From an uncultured Verrucomicrobia subdivision 3 bacterium (GTDB lineage: Bacteria; Verrucomicrobiota; Verrucomicrobiia; Limisphaerales; DASXHY01), in contig CALBZA010000010.1 in assembly GCA_937890005.1 (NCBI GenBank), forward strand, positions 1 to 19,990: a stretch of 19,990 nucleotides of DNA, in the 5' to 3' direction. The notes beneath the pieces are model-generated. The model had not been told where the DNA came from. It did not search any database and worked only from the letters and a program-made list of their open reading frames with translations. Within the stretch, counting starts at the first letter, position 1. Each line of letters begins with the position of its first letter. Both the position numbers and the translations under genes were made by a program. Positions 7,926-16,455 of this stretch are shown here, one piece after another.

Positions 7926-9150
7926 AATCCGCGACGTGCAATCTATAATCCGCAGTGAGTGGTCCGGGTTTCTCCGTTCAGACGGGCGAAAGGGAATTCG
8001 CAATCTCGTGCTGGTGATCTACACCGTTGAATGCGCGCAGCATGTCGCCCACGCGATTGCCGCGAATGAAGAGGACGTTCATGTCATCGGTTTTCCCGGC
8101 TGCTATGACAATGCATACGCCATTCGGTTGATGCTGGCGTTGGCGAGGCATCCGAACGTTGGTGCGGTGTTGTCGGTCGGGCTCGGTTGCGAATACACGC
8201 AACCGGAAAGAATTGCAGACGTGGTCCGTAGTTCCGGGCGTCCCGCGGAATGGTTCTTCATTCAGCAATCCGGCGGCACGCGGTCGTCCGTCGCCAAAGG
8301 CAAGGAAATCGTTTCAAGGTTGAGAGAACAGATTCGGCGCGAAACACCGCGTGCGCCGATGAGTTTTTCGGATCTGATCGTGGGATGTGAATGTGGCGGT
8401 TCGGATGGAACCTCCGGGCTCGCAGGGAATCCAACGGTCGGCGCATTTTTCGATTTGCTCGTCGATGCCGGCGGAACTGCGATCTTTGAAGAGACTGTGG
8501 AGATGATTGGCCTGCGGCAGCACATGATTTCCCGCGCAGCGAACGATGAAGCGAAATCGCAGGTGGCTGCCGCTTATGACAAAGCCGAACGCTATTGCAG
8601 ATCGGTTCGGCAATGGTCGGTGTCGCCAGGTAATTTTGCGGGCGGACTGACGACGATTGAGGAGAAAAGTCTCGGCGCATTCGCCAAGAGCGGCACGCGT
8701 CCGATTCAAGGTGTGTTTCGTGTTGCCGAACCACCTTGCAGGCCGGGGCTTTGGATTCTCGACAGCGTTCCTGACGACCATTTCATGCAGTTCGGTTATA
8801 CGAATCCGAATGACACCGAAGGCATCATGGATTTGATCAGCGCGGGTTCGCAAATCGTGCTCTTCGTCACGGGACGCGGCAGCGTGATCGGCAGTCCAAT
8901 CGCGCCATTGATCAAGGTGACGGGCAACAGCGCGACGTTTCGCGCGATGGAAGAAGACATGGACTTCGACGCAGGCCGTGTGTTGACCGGTGAAATCACA
9001 TTAACCGAGGCGGGGCATGAACTTGCGGAACTGGTCGTTCGCGTCGCCAAATGCGAACCGAGCAAACCCGAACGTCTCGGCCATCGCGAATACTTCATCA
9101 TGTACAAGCATCAGAACACGCCAGGCCTTGCGGAAGGTTGCCGCGCGTAG
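7918..9150 (+). CDS. UxaA-family dehydratase catalytic subunit
   Basis: The protein matches the C-terminal part of UxaA/GarD dehydratases. It starts with GFLRSDGRKGIRN, then carries GFPGCYDNAYA, the cysteine segment GCECGGSDGTSGLAGNP, the acidic EETVEMIG, GNFAGGLTTIEEKSLGAFAK and finally FVTGRGSVIGSPIAPLIKVT. The cysteines fit the iron or iron-sulfur-dependent chemistry of the family. The ATG at 7918 was preferred over an in-frame upstream GTG at 7819 because the overlap with the SAF gene is then only eight bases and the protein begins at the usual family boundary. The 410-residue protein is cytoplasmic. The likely reaction is dehydration of altronate or a similar aldonate to 2-keto-3-deoxygluconate. 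No UxaB, UxaC, KdgK or KdgA partner is visible here, so the exact substrate is open. Confidence 0.92.
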   Translation: MSEIRDVQSIIRSEWSGFLRSDGRKGIRNLVLVIYTVECAQHVAHAIAANEEDVHVIGFPGCYDNAYAIRLMLALARHPNVGAVLSVGLGCEYTQPERIADVVRSSGRPAEWFFIQQSGGTRSSVAKGKEIVSRLREQIRRETPRAPMSFSDLIVGCECGGSDGTSGLAGNPTVGAFFDLLVDAGGTAIFEETVEMIGLRQHMISRAANDEAKSQVAAAYDKAERYCRSVRQWSVSPGNFAGGLTTIEEKSLGAFAKSGTRPIQGVFRVAEPPCRPGLWILDSVPDDHFMQFGYTNPNDTEGIMDLISAGSQIVLFVTGRGSVIGSPIAPLIKVTGNSATFRAMEEDMDFDAGRVLTGEITLTEAGHELAELVVRVAKCEPSKPERLGHREYFIMYKHQNTPGLAEGCRA

Positions 9151-9187
9151 AGAAACAATTCACCGACGGAACTGAAGAAAATATTCG

Positions 9188-10654
9188 ATGAAACTCTTGA
9201 ACTGGACCAGGACGGGACTGACTGCGGCCGTCGTTTCACTTTTGACATGCAGCTCTGCGTGCGCGGCAGAATCCGCTTCGACCGTTGTCACGGTCGAAAG
9301 CAAAAAGCCGGGCGTGGAGATTTCCGATGACGCGCTTGGGCTCAGTTATGAAACGAGCCTGATGCTGCCGAACGAACAGGGCGTCCGGTATTTCCGGCCG
9401 GACAATGAACCGCTCGTGAGAATGTTTCAGACGCTCGGCGTTCGCAGTTTGCGAATCGGTGGCAACTCTGTTGATGCGGCGCGCATTCCGATTCCTTCCG
9501 ACGACGATGTGCATTCGCTGTTTCGGTTCGCGCGGAAGGCGGGCGTGAAGGTGATTTATTCGGTTCGACTTGAAGACGGCGATCCGAAGTCGGCGGCGCA
9601 TTTCACGCGGCTCATTCGCGATCATTACGCGGACACACTGGACCTGTTCGCAATCGGCAACGAACCGAAGGGTTATTACAAGGACACCAATGTGTTTCTT
9701 GCAAAGTGGACAGCCATTCGCGACGCGATGGTGGCGGAATGGCCGGCGGCTAAGTTCTGCGGACCGGATGACAATCCGTCGCCAGAATGGTGTCGGATGA
9801 TGGTGGCGAACTTCGGCGCGCCGAAAGGACCGCTGACGCAGATCACGCAGCACAGTTATTCGTTCGGCTGTTCATACAAGAATCCGGGTGAGAAGGACGT
9901 GTCGAAGTTGATCCCTGTGGACGTTGTTGCGGCGCGGGAAAAGATGCTCGCTCCCGACGCGTACGCCATCTACGAAAAAATTTACGACGGAATCCGGTCG
10001 GCGATTGACGGCACGTCGTTGTCGTTTCGCATGACTGAGGTGAACAGTTATTGGTTCAGTGGATTGAAGGGCGCGAGCGACAGTTACGCCGCCGCTCTCT
10101 GGGGCGCGGATTATCTGCATTGGTGGACGTCGCACGGTTCAGACGGTTTGAACTTCCACACGGGAGATCGCACGGGGGGCGCCATTTCGCTCCCGTGCCG
10201 ATACGCCGCGTTTGTGACCTCGGAGAACGGATACGAAGCCCGTCCGCTGGCGTATGGCATGAAGTTGTTTTCGCTAGCGGGTGGTGGACGGGTTTTGCCG
10301 GTCAAGGTCAACGCTGGAACCAACAATGTTGTCGCGTATGCGAACCTGCCCGAACCGAATGTCGTTTGCGTGACGCTCATTAACAAAGCGCATGGTCCAG
10401 GCGCTGGAAATATCCTGGTGCAATTGAAGCTGGATGCTGCGCTTTCGAGTGAAGCGCCGCGAATGATTCTTCTCGAATCGAAGAATGGCGATATTTCCGG
10501 CGGTTCGAGCGATGTGAGGCTCGGGGGCGCTGCGATTCAGGAAGACGGTTCTTGGAATGGTCAGTGGAGTCCATTGCCCGGAGCCAAAGGTTCTGACGTG
10601 AGTTTTTCGATGCCGCCCGCGAGCGCGGCAGTGGTCCGGTTTGTGACGCAATGA
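9188..10654 (+). CDS. Secreted GH79-like (beta-glucuronidase/heparanase clan) glycosidase
   Basis: The 488-residue protein begins with a signal peptide (MKLLNWTRTGLTAAVVSLLT, likely cut near CAA-ES). Residues 40-100 show ISDDALGLSYET and LRIGGNSVD, typical of the first strands in GH79 enzymes. LFAIGNEPKGYY places the likely acid/base at E159, and FRMTEVNSYWF places the likely nucleophile at E284. A C-terminal beta-sandwich (about 345-488) ends with the usual PASAAVVRF. In the GH-A clan these two Glu on strands 4 and 7 are the catalytic pair, so the enzyme should be active. Family members release beta-linked glucuronic acid or 4-O-methyl-glucuronic acid, for example from arabinogalactan, which would feed the uronate-type genes beside it. 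The precise family (GH79 or a close relative) is moderately certain. Confidence 0.82.
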   Translation: MKLLNWTRTGLTAAVVSLLTCSSACAAESASTVVTVESKKPGVEISDDALGLSYETSLMLPNEQGVRYFRPDNEPLVRMFQTLGVRSLRIGGNSVDAARIPIPSDDDVHSLFRFARKAGVKVIYSVRLEDGDPKSAAHFTRLIRDHYADTLDLFAIGNEPKGYYKDTNVFLAKWTAIRDAMVAEWPAAKFCGPDDNPSPEWCRMMVANFGAPKGPLTQITQHSYSFGCSYKNPGEKDVSKLIPVDVVAAREKMLAPDAYAIYEKIYDGIRSAIDGTSLSFRMTEVNSYWFSGLKGASDSYAAALWGADYLHWWTSHGSDGLNFHTGDRTGGAISLPCRYAAFVTSENGYEARPLAYGMKLFSLAGGGRVLPVKVNAGTNNVVAYANLPEPNVVCVTLINKAHGPGAGNILVQLKLDAALSSEAPRMILLESKNGDISGGSSDVRLGGAAIQEDGSWNGQWSPLPGAKGSDVSFSMPPASAAVVRFVTQ

Positions 10655-10664
10655 TTTTTCCTGG

Positions 10665-11510
10665 ATGGACATGAAGAAACCTCTTCTGAAACACATCGCC
10701 AACCTCTGGACTTTCATGGGACATCCATCGAAGGAAAATGAGTGGACGCTGGATCAAAAACTTCAGGCGATCCAGGAAGCCGGGTTCGATGGCGTTTGCT
10801 GGGCGGGAAGTCCGGAACTTCGTGACGGTTGCCGAAGGCATGGATTGATCTTTGTCGGTGGCATGGCGTCGGGAAATGCTGCGGATTTTCCGCGCTTGTT
10901 GCAGGAACAGAAGGACTGCGGCGCGGTGCATGTCAACGTGCAGCTCGCGGACGATGAGACTTCGACGGAGGCCGCACTTGAACTCGTGCTGGCGCTCAAT
11001 CGCGAAGCGAAGCGCATTGGCGTTTTGCCCGGCGTGGAAACGCATCGGGGCACCTGCACGGAGACACCGGAAAAGCATTATGCATTGTGCGATGCGTATC
11101 AGAAGGCAACCGGCGAGCTGCTGAAACTTTCGATCGATTTCTCGCATTTTGCCGTGGTGAAGCATCTCGTACCGGAGAATTTCGCGAAACGTCTTCTCGT
11201 TCGGCCCGATCTGATCCAGCACGCGCAACAGTTTCATTTCCGCCCTTTCAACGGTCATCATGCGCAGGTGCCGATCACGGATGCGGACGGCAATCTGACG
11301 CAGGAAGTGAAAGACTGGCTGCCGTTTGCCGAAGCATTGCTTCGATGCTGGCTGGAGGGAAATCGAAGCTCCGATCGCGAGATTTTCGTTTGCCCTGAAC
11401 TCGGACCGATTGAAGGCGGGTATTGTCTTTCAACCTTCAGGAACAGTTGGGAAGAAGCGAAAATTCTCCGCCGGGAAATCGAGAGGCTTTGGCAAAAGGT
11501 TTCGGGCTGA
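10665..11510 (+). CDS. Sugar phosphate isomerase/epimerase family protein (xylose-isomerase-like TIM barrel)
   Basis: This 281-residue cytoplasmic protein is an AP-endonuclease-2/xylose-isomerase-like TIM barrel. Likely metal ligands lie on successive strands: Glu in LPGVETHRG, Asp and His in SIDFSHF, the His cluster in QFHFRPFNGHHAQ, and Glu in VCPELGPIEGG. The family includes sugar isomerases, 3-epimerases and inosose dehydratases, and the specific reaction cannot be read. It lies only ten bases after the GH79-like gene and is the last gene of the first group. The ATG at 10671 (MKKPLL) is an alternative start two codons in. Confidence 0.8.
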   Translation: MDMKKPLLKHIANLWTFMGHPSKENEWTLDQKLQAIQEAGFDGVCWAGSPELRDGCRRHGLIFVGGMASGNAADFPRLLQEQKDCGAVHVNVQLADDETSTEAALELVLALNREAKRIGVLPGVETHRGTCTETPEKHYALCDAYQKATGELLKLSIDFSHFAVVKHLVPENFAKRLLVRPDLIQHAQQFHFRPFNGHHAQVPITDADGNLTQEVKDWLPFAEALLRCWLEGNRSSDREIFVCPELGPIEGGYCLSTFRNSWEEAKILRREIERLWQKVSG

Positions 11511-11547
11511 AACAACGGTTGTGCGGGAGAAAGAAACGCGTCGAAGG

Positions 11548-12387
11548 TCAGTTTTCTTTTCGCGCACTTCCCGAATGATTTTTTCCGCCAAACCGATGTT
11601 TTCCCGGCGGATATCCCATCACACGTTTGAACACGCGATGGAACTGCGGATAGCTGCCGAACCCGGCTTCCAGCGCGGCTTCGAGCGTGGTGATCCGCCG
11701 TCCGGTTCCGTAAAGCTGAAGAAATTTTTCGATGCGCTGACGATTCCGGAAATCCACAAGCGCGATGCCGGTTTGCTGCTTGAACAGGCGGCTGAGACGT
11801 TGAGGGCTGAGTCCGGAGTAGGAAGCGATTTCTTCGAGATTCAAACTGGCTTTGCTGCGAATAACATGCGCGGCGCGTTCGACGGCCGGGTGAACGTCCT
11901 GAACAGGAACGTTGGCAGCGCGCTGAAATTGATGCCACGCGCGCAGCAGAGCGAAACCCAGTCCTGCATTGAACAACTCGGTGGAATCGGCGCTTTCAGT
12001 CACGTCGGAGAGTAATCGATTCAGTCGATTCAAATCCTGTTCTGAAAGCCTGCGACGAAAGTCGCCGATGGGATTTGCTTCGCGAAGAATCGTCGCGTCC
12101 TTCTCAGTTGCGATGCGGCGGATGGCGTCCGGTTTGAAGACGCCGATCCACATTTCGAAATCGAGCGTCTGCTCGATCAACACATGTTCCTGCGCCGGAA
12201 ACAGCCAGAGCAGATCGCCGCGGCGAATTTCGTATTTTCGGTTTTCGAGGAGATAAAGTCCGCGCCCCTGTGTCACCAGATTGAACTCCAGCTCGGCGTG
12301 ATGATGCATGGCGTGGGTGCGTCCCTGGTTGCGGTAATGCCAGAGGTTTCCATCCAGGTTTGGCGGCAGATTCAGGTTTTGGCGCAT
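11548..12387 (-). CDS. AraC-family transcriptional regulator with cupin-like sensor
   Basis: The ATG at 12387 gives a 279-residue protein of ordinary AraC-family length; longer in-frame starts up to 12945 would run antisense through the divergent gene and are unlikely. The N-terminal third is a cupin-like sensor (HHHAELEFNLVTQGRGLYLL, then RRGDLLWLFPAQEHVL). The C-terminus (about 166-265) carries two helix-turn-helix motifs (NLEEIASYSGLSPQRLSRLF and TTLEAALEAGFGSYPQFHRVF) and the closing GYPPGKHR. This is the usual layout of sugar-responsive AraC proteins, which bind near promoters of catabolic genes. It is convergent with the isomerase gene and divergent from the dioxygenase-family gene, so control of the 12472-17810 group, and perhaps the first group, is inferred. 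Confidence 0.93.
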   Translation of the reverse strand: MRQNLNLPPNLDGNLWHYRNQGRTHAMHHHAELEFNLVTQGRGLYLLENRKYEIRRGDLLWLFPAQEHVLIEQTLDFEMWIGVFKPDAIRRIATEKDATILREANPIGDFRRRLSEQDLNRLNRLLSDVTESADSTELFNAGLGFALLRAWHQFQRAANVPVQDVHPAVERAAHVIRSKASLNLEEIASYSGLSPQRLSRLFKQQTGIALVDFRNRQRIEKFLQLYGTGRRITTLEAALEAGFGSYPQFHRVFKRVMGYPPGKHRFGGKNHSGSARKEN

Positions 12388-12471
12388 GGTGAATGGCGGC
12401 GACAAAAAACGATAACAACTCGACTTCGAAATGAGAAGCCCGGCGGCTTTGAAGCGCGGTAGTGTTCGCGC
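12388..12471. promoter_or_regulatory. Divergent intergenic region between araC-type regulator and second operon
   Basis: These 84 bp separate two divergent start codons and must hold the promoters of both the regulator and the PhyH-family gene unless starts are misassigned. I see no convincing -35/-10 pair or clear operator repeat, so the assignment rests on gene arrangement. Confidence 0.5.
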
Positions 12472-13293
12472 ATGATCACGATTTCCCAGGAGCAACGAGA
12501 CCTTTACCGTACCGAAGGCTACATGATTCTGCCGGGTGTGATTCCGCCCGACATGCTGGAAATGCTGCGCGAGGAATGTTCCTACTATCTCGGCTACATG
12601 GACGGCCTGATGGATTCGAAAGGCGTGCAATCCGTCGGCATCACGCATCGCGGCAAACGGTATTTCATCAACAACCGCTATCGGTTGAGCAGGCGGCTGC
12701 ACCAGTTCGTCTTCAGCGATCTGATGGCGAAGGTGGCTGAGGCGACTGTGGGGCCGGATGCGTATTTGTTCCATGAACAGTGGGTGGTAAAGGGTGCGGA
12801 GCAGGGAATGAAGTTCGCGTGGCATCAGGATTCCGGCTACGTGAAGTGGTATGACCCGACGACGAATCACAAGCCGTATGTCACCTGCTGGTGCACGCTC
12901 GACGCGGTGAACGAGGAGAACGGCACGGTTTACATCCTGCCGCATTCACGCGGTGGCACGCGCGGCAAACTGATCGATCATTTCAAGGAGGAAGGCACGA
13001 ACGATCTGATCGGTTACACCGGTTCCGATCCGGGCGATCCGTTGATCGTTCCCGCGGGCAGCATCGTTGCGTTCGACAGCTTCCTCTTCCATCGCAGCGG
13101 ACCGAACAAGACCAATCGCATGCGTCGCATCTACCTGCCGCAATACAGCGGCGCGCCGATCAATCGTCCGGATGGAAAACCATGGGCGATGGCGACGCCG
13201 TTCTTGAAGGACGGGAAGAATATTTACGATCATGCCGGGGACACCGAAGAGAAGTTTGGACCGTTCCCTGACAAGAAGAAGGAATCGATCTGA
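12472..13293 (+). CDS. Phytanoyl-CoA dioxygenase (PhyH) family protein
   Basis: This 273-residue protein has the jelly-roll fold of Fe(II)/2-oxoglutarate oxygenases in the PhyH family. The opening (YRTEGYMILPGVIPPDMLEM) is typical. The iron facial triad is visible as H118 and D120 (FAWHQDSGY) and H207 (FLFHRSGPN), with a following Arg (R218 or R219) suited to bind 2-oxoglutarate. The WCTLDAVNEENGTVYILPHS strand is conserved in the family. The catalytic set looks intact, so oxidation of a small molecule is expected; the substrate is unknown. In carbohydrate loci it could act on a methylated or otherwise modified sugar (inference only). It is the first gene of the group divergent from the AraC regulator. 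It has no signal peptide. Confidence 0.88.
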   Translation: MITISQEQRDLYRTEGYMILPGVIPPDMLEMLREECSYYLGYMDGLMDSKGVQSVGITHRGKRYFINNRYRLSRRLHQFVFSDLMAKVAEATVGPDAYLFHEQWVVKGAEQGMKFAWHQDSGYVKWYDPTTNHKPYVTCWCTLDAVNEENGTVYILPHSRGGTRGKLIDHFKEEGTNDLIGYTGSDPGDPLIVPAGSIVAFDSFLFHRSGPNKTNRMRRIYLPQYSGAPINRPDGKPWAMATPFLKDGKNIYDHAGDTEEKFGPFPDKKKESI

Positions 13294-13312
13294 GCTCCGA
13301 TGAATTGAATCG

Positions 13313-14398
13313 ATGAAGAAGCTCGGCCTTGGCGTTCTTGGACTTGGCGAAGGGCGCAGCATCATCTCGGCAGGCGTGAACAGCGACCTGTGGGATGTGG
13401 TGCAGTTGTGCGACATCAACGCCGAGCTTGGCCTGCATCGCTGTCGCGAGTTCGAACTGGACGAAAAATGCTTCACCGTTTCGTACGACGATCTCCTCAA
13501 CAACAGCGCGATTGATGCGATCGGGATTTACACGCCTGATCATTTGCACGCGGAACACGCCATTCGTGGGCTCAATGCGGGGAAACATGTCATCTGCACG
13601 AAACCGTTCCTCAACGACCTGTCGCGCGCACGGGACATTCTCGAAGCGCAGCGGGCGAGCGGGAAACAGGTGTTCGTCGGACAAAGCACTCGTTTCTTTG
13701 CGCCGTTCAACCGGCAGCGCGAACATTTCAACAGCGGCGCTCTGGGTGAGTTGAACACAATCGAAGCGGCCTATCACGCGGATCATCGCTGGTTCCTGGA
13801 AAAACCATGGGCCAGACAATCGTCGTTCAAATGGCTGTTCGGCGGCTTGAGCCATCCGGTCGATCTCGTGCGATGGTATCTGCCGGACGTCGAGGAGGTG
13901 ATGGGCTATTCCACGCTCAGCAACAATGGCCGGGCGGGCGGATTGAAGAACGACGACACGTTCCATTTCATTCTCAAATCCGCGTCCGTAAAGATCGCCA
14001 GGATCAGCGGCTGCTATTCGTGTCCGATTGTTCCTTCGCAGCGCGACAGCGGCATGACGTGCATTCTTCGCTGTTCGGAAGGCGCCAGTCAGGCGGATTA
14101 TCCGGAGCTGCGCTATTCCTGGCGCAGTGGCGGGAATTCGGTGATCGAGCGTTTCGAAGAAGAGGAGGATTATTACTTCCGATTTGAAGGACGGACGCAT
14201 CACGCCGGCGAGTATCAGAATTACATCGAATACTTCGCGCGCTCACTTGCCGAAGGCCGGACGCCGCTGCCCGATGCACGTGAAGGAGTCGTCACCATCG
14301 CGCTGCTGGTCGCGATGGAGGAAACCTGTTCGACGGGAAAACCGGTCAAGTTGAATGCTGTGCTTGAAAGGGCCGGACTTGAACAGCTGACGCGGTAA
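13313..14398 (+). CDS. Gfo/Idh/MocA family NAD(P)-dependent oxidoreductase
   Basis: This 361-residue protein begins with a Rossmann fold (LGLGVLGLGEGRS glycine motif, then VVQLCDINAE at strand 2, AIGIYTPDHLHAEHA and VICTKPF with K97-P98 replacing the usual EKP). The C-terminal alpha/beta domain follows, including the GGLSHPVDLVRWYLPDVEEV helix with the typical His-x3-Asp-type pattern. Members oxidise or reduce sugars, inositols or sugar acids with NAD(P). It lies 19 bp after the dioxygenase-family gene and upstream of GH31, so a role in converting a released sugar is likely. It has no signal peptide and is cytoplasmic. Substrate and cofactor choice are not determinable. Confidence 0.9.
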   Translation: MKKLGLGVLGLGEGRSIISAGVNSDLWDVVQLCDINAELGLHRCREFELDEKCFTVSYDDLLNNSAIDAIGIYTPDHLHAEHAIRGLNAGKHVICTKPFLNDLSRARDILEAQRASGKQVFVGQSTRFFAPFNRQREHFNSGALGELNTIEAAYHADHRWFLEKPWARQSSFKWLFGGLSHPVDLVRWYLPDVEEVMGYSTLSNNGRAGGLKNDDTFHFILKSASVKIARISGCYSCPIVPSQRDSGMTCILRCSEGASQADYPELRYSWRSGGNSVIERFEEEEDYYFRFEGRTHHAGEYQNYIEYFARSLAEGRTPLPDAREGVVTIALLVAMEETCSTGKPVKLNAVLERAGLEQLTR

Positions 14399-14451
14399 GC
14401 GACATCGAAATCGTCTCCAACGGAAGTTGCCGGAGCACCTGAACAATTTCA

Positions 14452-16455
14452 ATGAACTCAAAGCCAAGCCCGTTCACGCGCCGGGGCAAACGCCTGATCT
14501 GGCAATTCAAAGAGCAGACCTTGTGGGTGGAACCGTGGGGCAGGGACAGCATTCGCGTCCGCGCCACAACGCTCGCCGAAATGCCATTGCGCGACTGGAG
14601 CCTGCTCGCGCCGAAGGCAACAGCGTCACGAATCACAGTTGAGGAAAAACTGGCGACGCTCGTGAACGGCGGTCTCACGGCAACGATCGACGCGCGTTCG
14701 GGCCGGGTCCGGTTCTTCAAAACCGGCGGCAAAGAACCGTTGTGCGAAGAAATTTTTGCGCGCACCAACTATCCGCCATCACGCACGTTCAAGTCGGTCG
14801 GCGGCGATCTCTTTCGATGCGAAGCGAGTTTCACGGCGTTCGATGATGAACGGATTTACGGACTGGGACAGCGTCGTCATGGATTGCTCGATCAGAAAGG
14901 CTGCGTCCTCGAACTCACGCATCGCAATTCGCAGATTTCCATTCCGTTTCTCGTTTCAAGCCGCGGCTACGGATTGCTCTGGCACAATCCCGGCATGGGC
15001 CGTGTTGAACTCGGTCGCACGCAGACGCGCTGGGTTGCCGACGCCACACGGCTGATCGATTACGTCGTCACGACCGGTGAAGGTTACGCAGGCATCATGG
15101 AGCGTTACGCCGACCTGACCGGACACGCGCCGATGCTGCCGGAGTTCGCCGCCGGTTTCTGGCAGTGCAAATTGCGCTACAAAACGCAGGAAGAGCTGCT
15201 CGCCGTGGCGCGCGAACACAAGAAGCGCGGCCTGCCGATGTCGGTGATTGTCATCGACTACTTCAACTGGACGAAGATGGGCGAATGGAAGTTCGATCCC
15301 ATTTGCTGGCCTGATCCGGCGGGAATGGTTCGCGAACTGAAGTCGCTCGGAATCGAGGTCATGGTTTCGGTCTGGCCGACGGTGAATCCGGACAGCGAAA
15401 ATTTTGCGGAACTGGAACGGCGCAATCTGCTCGTCCGGACGGAACGCGGCCTCAACAGTTTCATCAGGTTCACCGATTCGAACGCAGATCACACCGTCAT
15501 TTCCGGCCTGCTCGATACCACGCATCCCGAAGCGCGGAAGTATCTCTGGCGGAAAGTGCGCGAGAATTATTTTCGTCATGGCATCAAGGTCTGGTGGCTC
15601 GACGCCATCGAGCCGGAGATGGTCACCTACGATCACGACAACGTGAGATACCACGCGGGTAACGGCCTGGAGGTCGGCTGCATTTATCCGATGATGCAGC
15701 AACAGGCGTTTTATGAAGGTATGAAGTCGGCCGGCGAGCGGGAGATCATTACGCTTGGCCGTGCCGGTTTCGCGGGCAGCCAGCGTTACGGCGCAGCGAT
15801 CTGGTCGGGCGACATTCATTCCACCTGGGAGGATTTGCGGCAACAGGTTCGAGCCGGATTGAACATCGGCCTGAGCGGAATTCCGTGGTGGACGACGGAC
15901 ATCGGCGGTTTCTTTGGTGGTGAGGTGGACACGCCTTACTTTCAGGAATTGATTGTCCGCTGGTTTCAATACGGCGTGTTCTGTCCACTCTTCCGTCTGC
16001 ACGGCTGGCGCAACAGTTCCCTTGCGCATCCGGAAATGAGCGACCCGACGCGCGGCGGACCGAATGAAGTCTGGAGTTTCGGCGAACGCGCCTACCGGAT
16101 CATTCGGGAAATCCTTTTCCTTCGGGAACGTCTCCGGCCTTACATCATGGACCAGATGAAGCTCGCCAGCGCGAAAGGCATTCCGCCGATGCGGCCGTTG
16201 TTCTTCGATTTTCCGGAGGACACAAAGTGCGTCGATGTGGACGATCAGTTTTTGTTCGGGCCGGACATTCTCGTGGCGCCGGTGCTTCATTCAGGAAAAA
16301 CGAAACGGAAGGTTTATCTCCCTGACGGCGCAAGCTGGACCGATGCGTGGACCGGAAAGAAATTCAAAGGCGGCCAGACCGTGAATGCTGACGCACCTTT
16401 GGAAAAGATTCCGCTGTTTCTGAAGAACGGGCGCAAGCTCCCGATCCGCCCATGA
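14452..16455 (+). CDS. GH31 family alpha-glycosidase (alpha-xylosidase-like)
   Basis: The 667-residue protein has the GH31 order: an N-terminal beta-sandwich (to about 230, with DDERIYGLGQRRHG), the TIM barrel (from LPEFAAGFWQCKLRYKTQEE) and a C-terminal beta-sandwich. The nucleophile motif WWLDAIEPEM gives D384, and AIWSGDIHSTWE gives the acid/base D454. LSGIPWWTTDIGGF is also typical. The short N-terminal insert and the WLDA.EPE form resemble alpha-xylosidases more than alpha-glucosidases, but sulfoquinovosidases and alpha-galactosidases share the family, so substrate is open. There is no signal peptide, so it should act on imported oligosaccharides. Its stop overlaps the start of the transporter gene (ATGA at 16452-16455), tying the two together. 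Confidence 0.92.
   Translation: MNSKPSPFTRRGKRLIWQFKEQTLWVEPWGRDSIRVRATTLAEMPLRDWSLLAPKATASRITVEEKLATLVNGGLTATIDARSGRVRFFKTGGKEPLCEEIFARTNYPPSRTFKSVGGDLFRCEASFTAFDDERIYGLGQRRHGLLDQKGCVLELTHRNSQISIPFLVSSRGYGLLWHNPGMGRVELGRTQTRWVADATRLIDYVVTTGEGYAGIMERYADLTGHAPMLPEFAAGFWQCKLRYKTQEELLAVAREHKKRGLPMSVIVIDYFNWTKMGEWKFDPICWPDPAGMVRELKSLGIEVMVSVWPTVNPDSENFAELERRNLLVRTERGLNSFIRFTDSNADHTVISGLLDTTHPEARKYLWRKVRENYFRHGIKVWWLDAIEPEMVTYDHDNVRYHAGNGLEVGCIYPMMQQQAFYEGMKSAGEREIITLGRAGFAGSQRYGAAIWSGDIHSTWEDLRQQVRAGLNIGLSGIPWWTTDIGGFFGGEVDTPYFQELIVRWFQYGVFCPLFRLHGWRNSSLAHPEMSDPTRGGPNEVWSFGERAYRIIREILFLRERLRPYIMDQMKLASAKGIPPMRPLFFDFPEDTKCVDVDDQFLFGPDILVAPVLHSGKTKRKVYLPDGASWTDAWTGKKFKGGQTVNADAPLEKIPLFLKNGRKLPIRP

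Noticed and set aside
11511..11547. Shared bidirectional terminator between the convergent isomerase and AraC genes
   Set aside because: Only a weak, imperfect A/T-rich inverted repeat is visible in the 37-bp gap; no GC-rich stem followed by a T-run.
12388..12945. N-terminal extension of the AraC regulator to 12945
   Set aside because: It would run antisense through the PhyH-family gene; starting at 12387 gives the usual AraC-family length and domain layout.
14956..16290. 444-codon minus-strand open frame opposite GH31
   Set aside because: Shadow of the GH31 coding strand; no recognisable motif, and the plus strand has the GH31 nucleophile and acid/base motifs.
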